Assembly (NCBI RefSeq): GCF_009830945.1
Contig: NZ_VWVV01000003.1
Location: 310,001-374,000 of the forward strand
DNA length: 64,000 nucleotides
Direction: 5' to 3'
Source: Nocardiopsis sp. FR4
Lineage (GTDB): Bacteria > Actinomycetota > Actinomycetes > Streptosporangiales > Streptosporangiaceae
Shown: positions 33,765 through 42,706 of the stretch, in pieces
Numbering within the stretch: position 1 is the first letter of the stretch
Layout: the number at the start of each line of letters is the position of its first letter
Notes under the pieces: model-generated
What the model was told of the DNA's origin: nothing
Database searches by the model: none
Seen by the model: the letters and a program-made list of their open reading frames with translations, nothing else
Translations under genes and position numbers: made by a program

Positions 33765-35080
33765 GAGTTCTAGTGGTCGTTGCAACACCCCACCTCTGGA
33801 GGGGTGCGATGAGCGACTTCGAGATCGGGAAGCGTTCGCCCATGGGGGGCTACAGGAAGCTCCACAGGGAACGAGCGGAATACTTCCGACTCATGGAACT
33901 GGGGTACTCGAACAAGGCGGCCTGCCAGGCCGTGGGCGTCAACATCCGGACCGGACGTGAATGGCGCAACGGCAGGCAGGCCCCGAAGCGGATCGTGGCG
34001 CCCGCACTCTCGCAGCGGGCGCCACGACAAGACAGCGGTCGCTACCTGCGCCCGCAGGAGCGGATGCACATCGCCGACCGGCTGCGGGACAAGGCATCCA
34101 TCCGTGCCATCGCCGCCGAGCTGGGCCGCGCGCCCTCCACCATCAGCCGCGAGGTGCTCCGCAACCGCTCCTACTACGCCAGAGCGAAGATCTACCGCTA
34201 CGGGCCCCACGTCGCACAGTCACGCGCCGAGGCCCGCCGCCCCCGATCCCAACCGGGCAAGATCGCCCGCAGCCCACGCCTGCGCGACTACATTCAGGCC
34301 CGGCTGGAACAGCGCTGGAGCCCCGAGCAGATCGCCCACCAGATGCGTCGGGACTTCCCCGACGATGCGGAGATGCGCGTGAGCCACGAGACGATCTACC
34401 GGGCCCTCTACGTCCAGGGCCGCGGAGAGCTGCGCAGAGAACTCACCCGGGCCCTGCGTTCGGGGCGGGCCCGACGCCGCCCCCACCGCCAGGCCCACAC
34501 ACGCCAGCCGCGGTTTTCCGCACCCATGGTGATGATCAGCGAACGGCCGGCCGAAGCCGCCGACCGGGCCGTCCCCGGCCACTGGGAGGGCGACCTGATC
34601 GTGGGCGGCCGAGACCAGAAGCACTCCGCGATCGGCACGCTGGTGGAGCGATCGAGCCGGTTCGTGATGCTCGTCCACCTGCCCGACGGCCAGCACCGGT
34701 CCGAGCACTTCCACCAGGCCCTCACTGAGTCCCTAGGTGGGCTGCCCTCGTTGCTGAAGCGGTCGCTGACCTGGGACCAAGGCCCGGAGATGGCCATGCA
34801 CCACAGGTTCAGCGCCGCAACCGACATCCCGGTCTACTTCTGCGATCCGGCCAGCCCCTGGCAGCGCGGCTCCAACGAGAACACCAACGGGCTGCTCAGG
34901 CAGTACTTCCCCAAGCGCACGGACCTGTCGGTCCACTCCCGCGAGGACCTGGACGCGGTCGCCGCCGAGCTCAACTCCCGCCCACGCAAGACGCTCGACT
35001 GGGACACCCCAGCCGAGCGTCTCGCTAAGCTCCTCGCGGCAACCAACTGACTTCACGTGTTGCGACGACAGCTGGAATTC
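33765..35080 (+). mobile_element. IS30-family insertion sequence
   Basis: About 1316 bases with imperfect 24-base terminal inverted repeats (33765-33788 and 35057-35080; 19 of 24 positions match) around one transposase gene. I could not identify a clear target duplication, so the exact ends are approximate. Confidence 0.75.
33809..35050 (+). CDS. IS30-family transposase
   Basis: A 413-residue DDE transposase. N-terminal helix-turn-helix domains (ELGYSNKAACQAVGVN at ~30-45 and RAIAAELGRAPSTISREV at ~100-117) recognise the ends. The catalytic core shows GHWEGDLIVG (first Asp), TWDQGPEMAMH (second Asp) and PWQRGSNENTNGLLRQYFPK (Glu region), the classic IS30 arrangement. ATG 33809 has GGAGGGG upstream and gives the right family length. 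Apparently intact. Confidence 0.95.
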   Translation: MSDFEIGKRSPMGGYRKLHRERAEYFRLMELGYSNKAACQAVGVNIRTGREWRNGRQAPKRIVAPALSQRAPRQDSGRYLRPQERMHIADRLRDKASIRAIAAELGRAPSTISREVLRNRSYYARAKIYRYGPHVAQSRAEARRPRSQPGKIARSPRLRDYIQARLEQRWSPEQIAHQMRRDFPDDAEMRVSHETIYRALYVQGRGELRRELTRALRSGRARRRPHRQAHTRQPRFSAPMVMISERPAEAADRAVPGHWEGDLIVGGRDQKHSAIGTLVERSSRFVMLVHLPDGQHRSEHFHQALTESLGGLPSLLKRSLTWDQGPEMAMHHRFSAATDIPVYFCDPASPWQRGSNENTNGLLRQYFPKRTDLSVHSREDLDAVAAELNSRPRKTLDWDTPAERLAKLLAATN

Positions 35081-35372
35081 GCCGAGCGTCGCGCGGGGGC
35101 GTTTTCGTGCCCGGGTGACGGAAAGGCGCGTCTCGGCTCTGGAAGGCCCACTTATCGAACATAAGCACCTGAGCGGCTGTCTGCTGTGAGGTCAGTCCGA
35201 GGTGCCAACGGATTTGATCCGCGCCTCGCTGACCGCAGGTAATGCTCGGTGCTCGCTCGGCTGTTCCGGGACACCGTGGCACGGCGTGGTCTCCGGTGGC
35301 ATGCAGCGGCACTCCGCCGCCCGGACGGGCCGGAACGAACCCCCACACACCGGGACGTTTCGCCCGCACATA
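35081..35372. other. No gene seen: end of the integrated element
   Basis: About 290 bases between the IS30 element and the tRNA-Lys fragment. No frame has convincing codon usage or a ribosome site. It is probably the terminal, non-coding part of the integrated element, where recombinase arm sites would lie. Confidence 0.5.
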
Positions 35373-35420
35373 CGCGGACTCTTAATCCGCGGGTTCAGGG
35401 TTCGAGCCTTTGGGGGCCTA
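35373..35420 (+). other. 3' fragment of tRNA-Lys(CTT): attachment-site scar
   Basis: The sequence reads as the anticodon arm of tRNA-Lys (loop CTCTTAA between GCGGA and TCCGC), a variable region, the T arm with GGTTCGAG and the 3' acceptor strand. The 35 bases upstream contain no D arm or matching acceptor strand, so the 5' half is absent. Such a 3' tRNA piece is what integration of a conjugative element into a tRNA gene leaves at the distal end. It marks the right border of the element. Confidence 0.75.
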
Positions 35421-35576
35421 CCCTTCTCCATCCGGGCGTTCCTCCTGCGCGAGGGGCGCCCTTCGTCGTCTCCGGGGTCCCGGGGCCCGGAGGGAGGGCG
35501 TGGGAGAGCCCCGCCCGGTCGCCGGGCGGGGCTTGGTCCCGGGGGACCGGGCCGCGCGAACGCGTCGGCCGGGGCG

Positions 35577-35984
35577 TCACGCCTGAGAGGGGGGATCGGC
35601 GCGCAGCCGCTCGTTGATCCGCAGCGCCTCCTCCAGCTGGTCCTCCAGGATGATGATCCTGCAGGCGGCCTCGATGGGGGTGCCCCCGTCGACGAGTTCG
35701 CGGGCGCGGGTGGCGAGCCTGAGCTGGTAGCGGGAGTAGCGGCGGTGGCCGCCCGCCGAGCGCAGGGGCTCGATCAGGCGGGCCTCACCCAGGGCGCGCA
35801 GGAACGCCGGCGTCGTGCCGGTCATCTCCGCGGCGCGGCCCATGGTGTAGGCGGGGTAGTCGTCATCGTCGAACCGGTCACCGGTGTCGGCACGGGGCAA
35901 GCGCTCGTCTTCCTTCTTCTCTCCTGGGGGCACGCCGAGGGCCCCAGCGCCGTGCGGCGCCGGGGCCCGAGAGTTCAATACCAT
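35577..35984 (-). CDS. MerR/HspR-like transcriptional regulator
   Basis: A 135-residue MerR-type regulator. The winged helix begins at YTMGRAAEMTGTTPAFLRAL (about residues 46-65), followed by SAGGHRRYSRYQLRLATRAREL and a helical dimerisation segment rich in Glu/Leu. The first ~40 residues are unstructured. HspR-like proteins repress heat-shock genes, but no dnaK operon is nearby, so the target is unknown. First chromosomal gene after the element's border. Confidence 0.8.
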   Translation of the reverse strand: MVLNSRAPAPHGAGALGVPPGEKKEDERLPRADTGDRFDDDDYPAYTMGRAAEMTGTTPAFLRALGEARLIEPLRSAGGHRRYSRYQLRLATRARELVDGGTPIEAACRIIILEDQLEEALRINERLRADPPSQA

Positions 35985-36490
35985 CTACCGGCCGCTGCCG
36001 GTCTTCCGCTTCCCGAGGTCGAGCTGGAACGGGATCGCGGGGATCGCGGTTGTGAGACCGTGGACCACCTTCTTCCGAGCCGGGGCCTGCGGTACCCGGG
36101 CGGAACTTCCCCGCGCCCGGGCGATCCTGATGGCATCTACTCCTCTCGACCTCACTTCGTGCGTCTGTCTCCACTGCGGTCCTACCGGCCCCCGGTGTCA
36201 TCAAGCACGTGCACACCGGTCGGGCCGTCCTGCTCTCCACCGGCGTATCCGGTGGTCCAGCCGTGGGTCTCTGTGGCTACGACAGGAAATCTAGCACCGG
36301 ACCCGGCAGATATCTACTCCATCCAGTGAAGGTTTTCAGGCGAGTCACGGGCGCGGGGCCAGGTGGCGCGGCGCCGGGGCCGTCCCGCCGGCCGGCGGGG
36401 TCCGCGGCCGGGGGTGCGGATCCGGGCGCACTCGGCCCAGAAAAAATACTGCGACGCCGACACATTTTCTGTTCTTTTCGATAGCGCGTA
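35985..36490. other. Long intergenic region with repeated ATCTACTCC motifs
   Basis: No convincing gene. It holds three related motifs, CATCTACCG near 35982, CATCTACTCC near 36133 and TATCTACTCC near 36311, and probably the promoters of the leftward MerR gene. Nothing else was identified. Confidence 0.4.
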
Positions 36491-36521
36491 CAACGGTGTC
36501 CTGTGACACACGGATTTTTCT

Positions 36522-36550
36522 GGGACAGGAGAGTTCTCGTGTGCTAGGTT
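36522..36550 (+). promoter_or_regulatory. Likely promoter of the cold-shock gene
   Basis: A GGGACA -35-like hexamer (36522-36527) and a TAGGTT -10-like hexamer (36545-36550) are 17 bases apart. The start would give a 5' leader of about 105 bases, typical for cold-shock mRNAs; the leader contains a TCACCGCGGTGA palindrome at 36600-36611. Confidence 0.45.
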
Positions 36551-36664
36551 CTGAGGAGTTGCAGTCGTGAACCCCGATGGATCCCATCTCTTCGGGCGAT
36601 CACCGCGGTGACGGGAAAATCGTCATTCGCGGTTTTCTTTATTTTCCGAACGAGAGGTATCCCT

Positions 36665-36868
36665 ATGGCGACCGGTACGGTCAAGTGGTTCAACGGCGAA
36701 AAGGGCTTCGGCTTCATCGAGCAGGACGGCGGCGGCCCCGACGTCTTCGCTCACTACTCGAACATCCAGGCCACGGGCTACCGTGAGCTGGCCGAGGGCC
36801 AGTCCGTGCAGTTCGACGCCGTCGCTGGGGCCAAGGGCCCGCAGGCTGAGAACATCACCCTGATCTAG
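36665..36868 (+). CDS. cspA: Cold-shock protein
   Basis: A 67-residue CspA-family single-stranded nucleic-acid chaperone. It contains the RNP1 motif KGFGFIEQ (residues ~16-23) and RNP2 VFAHYSNI (~31-38). GAGAGG precedes the ATG by eight bases. A long leader and a strong terminator frame it as a single gene. It probably melts RNA structure in the cold, perhaps with the RNA helicase encoded 240 bases downstream. Confidence 0.95.
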   Translation: MATGTVKWFNGEKGFGFIEQDGGGPDVFAHYSNIQATGYRELAEGQSVQFDAVAGAKGPQAENITLI

Positions 36869-36889
36869 GGGAGCCGACGCTCCTCCCGC

Positions 36890-36935
36890 GGCAGGGGCCC
36901 GCCCTACGGGCGCTGGGCCCCTGCCGTCCTTCTTT
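36890..36935 (+). terminator. Terminator of the cold-shock gene
   Basis: An 11-base GC stem (36890-36900 with 36915-36925), with an internal smaller hairpin, is followed by a T-rich tail (GTCCTTCTTTT). Confidence 0.8.
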
Positions 36936-37106
36936 TCTCCGCCGGATTCTCCAGCCGTCGCTCTTCGACCGGCACCGGCACCACCGCGCCCCGGAATTCT
37001 CCGGGCGAGCGCGGGCATCCGCATCACTTCTCCGGCGTACTCCGGTTTCCCCCTGCGAGGCCGCAAGGCCTCCCGCCCGGCGAGCGCCGTCGGCGAAAGG
37101 CCTCAC

Positions 37107-38495
37107 ATGAGTCATCCGTACCGCACCGGCGCCAGCCGCGGCCGTCCCTCCCAGGGATACGGCCGCCAGCGCCCCCGCACCCCCAACCGCCCCCGGTCCA
37201 GTGGTCCCTCCGGCGAGTTCGCGCTCCCGGCCACCGTCACCCCGGCGCTCCCGCCGGTGGACTCCTTCGACGCGCTGGACATGCCCGCGTCGCTGAAGCG
37301 GACCCTGGCCAAGCAGGGCCTGACCGTACCGTCCGAGATCCAGGCGGCCACCCTGCCGAACTCCCTGGCCGGACGCGACGTGCTGGGCCGCAGCCGCACC
37401 GGCTCGGGCAAGACCCTGGCCTTCGGGCTGGCCCTGCTCGCCCAGCTCGACGGGCGCAAGGCCGAGCCCCGGCAGCCCCTGGCCCTGGTGCTCGCCCCCA
37501 CGCGTGAGCTGGCCCAGCAGGTGACCGACGCGTTGGCGCCCTACGCGCGCTCGGTGGGGGTGAGCACGACGACCGTCGTGGGCGGCATGCCCATCCACCG
37601 CCAGGCCCGCGCCCTGCGCCAGGGCGTGGAGCTGGTCGTGGCCACCCCCGGCCGCCTGCGCGACCTGATGGAGCGCGGCGACTGCCTCCTGGACCGGGTG
37701 GAGTCCGCGGTCCTGGACGAGGCCGACCAGATGACCGACATGGGCTTCATGCCGCAGGTCACCGCGATCCTCCAGCAGGTCCCGGCCGACGGCCGGCGCA
37801 TGCTGTTCTCCGCCACCCTGGACCGCAACGTCGACACGCTGGTGCGCCGTTTCTTGAACGACCCGGTGGTCCACTCGGTCGACCTGTCCGAGGGCGCCGT
37901 CTCCACCATGGAGCACCACGTCATGCACGTGACGCACATGGACAAGCAGAGCGTCGCGACCCGGATCGCCGCCCGTGAGGGCCGGGTGATCATGTTCCTC
38001 GACACCAAGCGCGCCGTGGACCGGATGGCCGAGCACCTGCTGGCCAACGGCGTCCTCGCCGCGCCCCTGCACGGCGGCCGTTCCCAGCCGCAGCGGACGC
38101 GCACCCTCGACCAGTTCAAGAGGGGCGCCGTCACCGCTCTGATCGCCACCAACGTGGCGGCGCGCGGCATCCACGTGGACGGGCTGGACCTGGTGGTCAA
38201 CATCGACCCGCCCACCGACCACAAGGACTACCTGCACCGGGGCGGGCGCACCGCCCGGGCGGGGGAGTCCGGCAGCGTGGTCACGCTCGTGCTGCCCGCG
38301 CAGCGGCGCGACATGACCCGGCTGATGAGCCGGGCGCGCATCGATCCTCACACCGCGCGGGTGGACGCCGAGGACGCGGAGCTGGTCCGGGTGACCGGGG
38401 CCCGCGAGCCCTCGGGCGTACCGGTCTCGGTGCCTTCCGGGGGCCCGCGTGAGCGGCGGCGCCGCGCTCCGGCCGGACGCCGGCCGCGCCGCTGA
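37107..38495 (+). CDS. DEAD-box RNA helicase
   Basis: A 462-residue ATP-dependent RNA helicase, RhlE/DeaD-like. A basic, disordered N-terminus (1-45) is followed by the Q motif (FDALDMPASLKRTLAKQG with PSEIQ), Walker A SRTGSGKT (~96-103), DEAD (~206), SAT (~237) and the motif VI HRGGRTARAGE (~376-386). An Arg-rich C-tail likely binds RNA. It probably unwinds structured RNA in ribosome assembly or cold adaptation, in keeping with the cold-shock gene upstream. Confidence 0.93.
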   Translation: MSHPYRTGASRGRPSQGYGRQRPRTPNRPRSSGPSGEFALPATVTPALPPVDSFDALDMPASLKRTLAKQGLTVPSEIQAATLPNSLAGRDVLGRSRTGSGKTLAFGLALLAQLDGRKAEPRQPLALVLAPTRELAQQVTDALAPYARSVGVSTTTVVGGMPIHRQARALRQGVELVVATPGRLRDLMERGDCLLDRVESAVLDEADQMTDMGFMPQVTAILQQVPADGRRMLFSATLDRNVDTLVRRFLNDPVVHSVDLSEGAVSTMEHHVMHVTHMDKQSVATRIAAREGRVIMFLDTKRAVDRMAEHLLANGVLAAPLHGGRSQPQRTRTLDQFKRGAVTALIATNVAARGIHVDGLDLVVNIDPPTDHKDYLHRGGRTARAGESGSVVTLVLPAQRRDMTRLMSRARIDPHTARVDAEDAELVRVTGAREPSGVPVSVPSGGPRERRRRAPAGRRPRR

Positions 38496-38503
38496 CCGAT
38501 ACA

Positions 38504-38540
38504 CACGGGGCCCGGGAGCGTTGCGCTCCCGGGCCCCGTG
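38504..38540. terminator. Bidirectional terminator
   Basis: A perfect 17-base GC-rich stem (38504-38520 with 38524-38540, loop TTG) lies between the convergent RNA helicase and MMPL transporter genes, ten to a dozen bases from each stop. Confidence 0.85.
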
Positions 38541-38551
38541 CCGTGTGTGAC

Positions 38552-41029
38552 TCAGCCCCGCTGGGAGGCCGTCTCCCGCTCGGCCTCGGCGGTCTCCCGC
38601 CCGGGCGGGTGGCGCCTCTCCAGGGAGGCGCCCTCCACGTCGATGTCGGGCAGGAGCCGGTCGAGCCACCGGGGCAGCCACCACGCCGCGTCCCCGGCCA
38701 GGTGCATGAGCGCGGGGATCAGCGCCATGCGCACGACGAACGCGTCGATGAGCACGCCGAAGGCGAGCGCGAATCCGATCGAGCTGATCATGACGCTGTG
38801 CGAGAAGACGAACCCGCCGAACACCGAGATCATGATGATCGCCGCGGCGGTGACCACCGCGCGGCCGGCCCGGAAGCCCTGCATGACGGCGGTGCGGGAG
38901 GGCGCGCCGTGCACGTAGGCCTCGCGCATCCCCGTGCCGATGAAGAGCATGTAGTCCATCGCCAGGCCGAACAGGATCCCGACCAGCAGCGTGGGCAGGA
39001 AGTTCAGCACCGGACCGGTGTTCTCGATCCCGACGAGGCCGCCGAGCCACCCCCACTGGTAGACGGCCACCACGCCACCGAGCGCGGCGAGGAAGGACAG
39101 GATGAACCCGAACGTGGCCACGACCGGAACGAAGACCGACCGGAACACCAGCAGCAGGATCACCAGCGACAGGCCCACGACCACGGTGAGGTAGGTCGGC
39201 AGCGCGTCGCTCAGGGTCTCGGAGATGTCGATGTTGCCGCTGGTCATCCCCGCGACGCCCAGCGGACCGGTGCCCTCGATCGGCTCCAGGGCCCGGAGGT
39301 CGTGCACCAGTTCCTCGGTGGACTCGCTGGAGGGCCCCTCGGCGGGCACGACCTGGAAGATGGCCATGGTCTGGTCGTCGGAGACGGCGATCGGCGCCAC
39401 CGCGACGACGTCGTCGTAGGAGTAGAGCACCTCCGCGATCTCGGCCCGCTCCGCCTCGGCGTTCCGCTCGGCGGACGCCCCGGTGGGCCCGCCGGTGAGC
39501 CCGGCGGCGACCAGGAGCGTGCCGTTCTGCCCCGCGCCGAAGTTCTCCTCCACGGCGGTGTGGGCCCGGTACTGCGTGGACTCGGTGGGCTCGGAGGAGC
39601 CGTCGGGCATCCCCAGGCGCAGGCCGAGGGCGGGCAGGGCGACGACGCCCAGGGCGATCACGGTGACGAGGGCCTGGGCCACCGCCCGGCCGGTCGACAT
39701 AGGCCGGACCTGTTCGGAGGAGTCCCGGCCGGGGGCGGGTGCCTCCTCGGCGAGCCGTCCGCGCTCACGGCGCGACAGGACCCGGGGGCCGACCAGTGAC
39801 AGCAGGGCCGGAACCAGCGTGATCGCGATGAACACCGCGACGGCGATGGCGATGGCGCCCACGCTGCCCATCAGGCCCAGGAACCCGATCCCGGTCAGGT
39901 TCAGGCCCAGCAGGGCGATGAGCACGGTCGTACCGGCGAAGACCACGGCGTTGCCCGCGGTCCCGTTGGCCAGGCCGATGGACTCCCCGACCCCGAAGCC
40001 CTGCTTGAGCTGGCGGCGGTGGCGGTTGATGATGAACAGCGCGTAGTCGATCCCGACGGCCAGGCCGAGCATGAGGCCGAGGATCGGGGTCACGGACGCC
40101 ATCTCCAGCACCCCGGACAGCGACATCGCGACCAGGGTGGCGATCCCGACGCCGACCAGCGCGGTCAGGATCGGCAGGCCGGCGCCGACGAGGGTGCCCA
40201 GCATGACGATGAGGACCACGCCGGCCACGACCACGCCGATCACCTCGGTGACGCTGACCAGGCTGGGCACGCTCCGGGACATGTCGTTGCCGAAGTCGAC
40301 GGTGGTGCCGGGGACCGGGTCGTCCCCGAAGACCGCCATGACGGCGTCGCGGGTCTCCTGCGGGACCTCCATCTGGCTGTCGCTGAAGGCGATGTTGACC
40401 AGGGCGGTGTCGCCGTCCTCGGAGACGGTGCGGATCTCTGAGGCCATCTCCAGCAGGGACTCGCCCCGCTCCAGCTCCGCCAGGCCCGTCTCCAGGTCCT
40501 CGCGGTTCTGGTCGATCACGGCCTGCTCGGCGTCCAGGGCCGCCTCGGACTGCTCGAGCAGCCCGGCGGCCTCGGCCTGGGCGCGGTTGCGGTCGAGCTC
40601 CTCCTGCCCGGCCTCCAGGTCGGCGAGCCCGGCCTCGAGCTCCTCGCGGCCCGACTCCAGTTCCCGCCGCTGTTCGGCGCGCTCGCCCTCGGTGGCGAAG
40701 GGGTCGATCGCGTTCTCGACGCCGGGGACCTCGGCGGCCTCCTCGACGCGGTCGGCGATCGCGTCCCGCTGTTCCCCGGTGAAGGCCGAGCCGTCCTCGG
40801 TCTGGTAGACGACGGTGCCCGTGCCGCCGCCCATCCCGGAGAACTTGTCGGAGAGGAGCTGCTCCACCTCGTCGGTGGGCGTGCCGGGGATGGAGAAGCT
40901 GTCCTCCAGCTCTCCGGAGAAGAGGAGGAAGGCGGCGCCGGAGGCCAGCAGCAGGGCCAGCCAGAGCGCGAGGACGGTCCAGGCGCGCCGTGCGCACGCA
41001 CGCCCGACTCTGTACAGGAATTCAGCCAT
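38552..41029 (-). CDS. MMPL/RND-family transporter
   Basis: An 825-residue inner-membrane transporter of the MMPL group, with a first membrane helix at ~15-37, a periplasmic domain, five to six helices at ~205-375, a second periplasmic domain and six more helices at ~590-770. GLAVGIDYALFIINRHRR is the family's central motif in the first half and GLAMDYMLFIGTG its counterpart. The first periplasmic domain contains a ~100-residue Glu-rich coiled coil (about 105-200). It exports lipids, siderophores or drugs; the adjacent TetR repressor suggests inducible efflux. Confidence 0.9.
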   Translation of the reverse strand: MAEFLYRVGRACARRAWTVLALWLALLLASGAAFLLFSGELEDSFSIPGTPTDEVEQLLSDKFSGMGGGTGTVVYQTEDGSAFTGEQRDAIADRVEEAAEVPGVENAIDPFATEGERAEQRRELESGREELEAGLADLEAGQEELDRNRAQAEAAGLLEQSEAALDAEQAVIDQNREDLETGLAELERGESLLEMASEIRTVSEDGDTALVNIAFSDSQMEVPQETRDAVMAVFGDDPVPGTTVDFGNDMSRSVPSLVSVTEVIGVVVAGVVLIVMLGTLVGAGLPILTALVGVGIATLVAMSLSGVLEMASVTPILGLMLGLAVGIDYALFIINRHRRQLKQGFGVGESIGLANGTAGNAVVFAGTTVLIALLGLNLTGIGFLGLMGSVGAIAIAVAVFIAITLVPALLSLVGPRVLSRRERGRLAEEAPAPGRDSSEQVRPMSTGRAVAQALVTVIALGVVALPALGLRLGMPDGSSEPTESTQYRAHTAVEENFGAGQNGTLLVAAGLTGGPTGASAERNAEAERAEIAEVLYSYDDVVAVAPIAVSDDQTMAIFQVVPAEGPSSESTEELVHDLRALEPIEGTGPLGVAGMTSGNIDISETLSDALPTYLTVVVGLSLVILLLVFRSVFVPVVATFGFILSFLAALGGVVAVYQWGWLGGLVGIENTGPVLNFLPTLLVGILFGLAMDYMLFIGTGMREAYVHGAPSRTAVMQGFRAGRAVVTAAAIIMISVFGGFVFSHSVMISSIGFALAFGVLIDAFVVRMALIPALMHLAGDAAWWLPRWLDRLLPDIDVEGASLERRHPPGRETAEAERETASQRG

Positions 41030-41078
41030 GGGTGTGGTTTTCCGCCAAACGGGGTGGGTGGAGGAGCGCGTCGTGCGC

Positions 41079-41735
41079 TCAGGAGGAGGCGGGGCCGAGC
41101 GAGCCGTACCCGTCGCGGTTCACGGCGATCATGCGGTCCAGCAGGTCGTTCCAGACCCGTCGGGAGGCGTCGTCGTCGACCCCTCCGGTGGCCTGTTCCC
41201 AGTGCTGGACCGTGACCGCGCCGCCGCTGATGACGGCGCCGCACATGAGGTCCACCACGAGCGGGTCGGCCTCCGGATGGCGGCGCGTCATGATCCCGGC
41301 CAGACGGGCGCCCACGTCGTTCATCGCCCGCTCGAACAGCGCCGCCCGGCTGGGGCTGGGCTCGTTCCCCTCCTGCCGGAGGACGTGCTTGAGCCGGGTG
41401 ATCGGGGTGAGCAGGTCGGTGCCGCGGATCGCCGCGGCGAGCTCGTCGAACATGTTCGCCGGGTGTTCGCCGCCCGCCGCGTCGAGGCTGGCCTCGATGC
41501 TGTCGAGGATGGCGTCCAGCATCTGGCCGAACACCTCCAGGACGATGTCGTCCAGGGACCTGAAGTGGTTGAACACGGTCCTGCGGGAGACGTCGGCCCG
41601 CTCGGCGAGCTCGTCGACACCGAAGCCGGTGTGCCCGTGCTCGGCGGTCAGCGCGGCGGCGGCGTCGACGATGGCGCGGCGGTGGCGTGACTTCAGCACC
41701 TCGCGCCGGTCCGGTGGTGCGTGATGGTCCTTCAC
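41079..41735 (-). CDS. TetR-family regulator of the MMPL gene
   Basis: A 218-residue TetR repressor. The helix-turn-helix covers about residues 18-65 (HTGFGVDELAERADVSRRTVFNHF), followed by an all-helical ligand domain. It lies 49 bases upstream of the MMPL gene in the same direction, so they form an operon. Two palindromic sites 24-55 bases before its start are probable operators for self-repression. Confidence 0.88.
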   Translation of the reverse strand: MKDHHAPPDRREVLKSRHRRAIVDAAAALTAEHGHTGFGVDELAERADVSRRTVFNHFRSLDDIVLEVFGQMLDAILDSIEASLDAAGGEHPANMFDELAAAIRGTDLLTPITRLKHVLRQEGNEPSPSRAALFERAMNDVGARLAGIMTRRHPEADPLVVDLMCGAVISGGAVTVQHWEQATGGVDDDASRRVWNDLLDRMIAVNRDGYGSLGPASS

Positions 41736-41758
41736 GCCTCCAAACTACGAGCCTTGCT

Positions 41759-41790
41759 GCACTAGGTGCAACGAAGCACTGAGTGCAACG
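41759..41790 (-). promoter_or_regulatory. Tandem TetR operators
   Basis: Read leftward, CGTTGCACTCAGTGC (41776-41790) and CGTTGCACCTAGTGC (41759-41773) are repeated 17 bases apart; each contains a dyad (GCAC...GTGC). TTGCAC elements double as -35 sequences. They lie immediately upstream of the TetR gene. Confidence 0.65.
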
Positions 41791-42195
41791 CGTCACGCCG
41801 ATCGGACCGCCCGCGCCGCCTCTGCCGCGCGGAGCCCCCTGCCCGCGGGGATTCCCGGACCGGACCGCCGACAGGTTCCGTCGGCGGCCCTCCCTAGGGC
41901 CGGGCCTGAACGACGCGATATCCGGAAGCGGTACGGCGGCGGGCGACCGGGCGGCCGGGGCGGACTCCGACGACCCGGCGGCGGCATGCGAGGCGGCCCT
42001 GGCCGCCGACGACGCCTTCCGGGCGGCGGAGCGCCTGCGGGGCCCGCACGACCACTGGCGCGCCCGGCTGGTGACCGCCTGCGAGGTGCTCCACCCCGCC
42101 GCCGCGGTCCCGGGGCCGCGGCGGGCGGCCGTGTTTGGGATGGGCGCCGCTGGTGTACTCCATGGGAGCACGTGGAACCAACACGAAGGAGCGGC
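41791..42195. other. Intergenic region, no secure gene
   Basis: About 400 GC-rich bases before the PPOX gene. One rightward frame (from roughly 41907) has an Ala-rich, fairly protein-like stretch but no good start and runs into the next gene, so I do not call it. A promoter for the PPOX gene is likely close to 42150. Confidence 0.35.
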
Positions 42196-42582
42196 ATGGC
42201 CTTCTCGGAGAAACAGCAGGCGGTCCTGCGCAAGCCCGCGCTCGGGCACGTGGCCACCCTGGGGCCGGACGGGGCGCCCCAGTCCAGCCCCGTGTGGATC
42301 GACTGGGACGGCGAGTTCCTCAGGTTCAGCCAGACCACCACCCGGCAGAAGCTGCGCAACCTGGAGCGCGACGGCCGGATCGCGGTGTCGGCCGTCGACC
42401 CCGACGACCCCTACATGTACGTGGAGGTCCGGGGCGTGGTCGACCGGGTGGAGCCGGACGAGGACAAGGCCTTCATCAACCAGATGTCCCAGAAGTACCT
42501 CGGTAAGCCCTATCCCTGGGACGATCCCAAGGAGCGGCGCGTGATCGTCTGCGTCCGGCCCGAGCGCTTCGTCGGCCGGTAA
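42196..42582 (+). CDS. PPOX-class F420-dependent oxidoreductase
   Basis: A 128-residue split-barrel flavin/deazaflavin enzyme. The signature ALGHVATLGPDGAPQSSPVW is at residues ~15-34, followed by FSQTTTRQKLRNLERDGRIA and YMYVEVRG. GAAGGAG lies six bases before the ATG. This group reduces small substrates with F420H2 or binds F420/FMN; the specific substrate is unknown. Single gene. Confidence 0.9.
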   Translation: MAFSEKQQAVLRKPALGHVATLGPDGAPQSSPVWIDWDGEFLRFSQTTTRQKLRNLERDGRIAVSAVDPDDPYMYVEVRGVVDRVEPDEDKAFINQMSQKYLGKPYPWDDPKERRVIVCVRPERFVGR

Positions 42583-42664
42583 CAGCGGTCCCGGTGCGGC
42601 GGCGCCGCACCGCACCCCCGGGCACGGGCGATCGGCGCCGCGCAGAGACACCGGTGGAAAATTA

Positions 42665-42679
42665 TTGCATGGTCTGCAA
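42665..42679 (+). promoter_or_regulatory. Probable TetR operator (TTGCA-N5-TGCAA)
   Basis: A perfect inverted repeat in an AT-rich patch directly upstream of the second TetR gene, overlapping where its promoter should lie. Confidence 0.6.
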
Positions 42680-42706
42680 AGATTGACCGTGCACGGGGGA
42701 GGACCA

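Noticed and set aside
35373-35420. A functional tRNA-Lys gene
   Set aside because: No D arm or 5' acceptor strand can be built from the upstream bases.
41907-42180. Possible Ala-rich protein before the PPOX gene
   Set aside because: Codon bias is fair but there is no credible start, and the frame runs past the ribosome site of the next gene.
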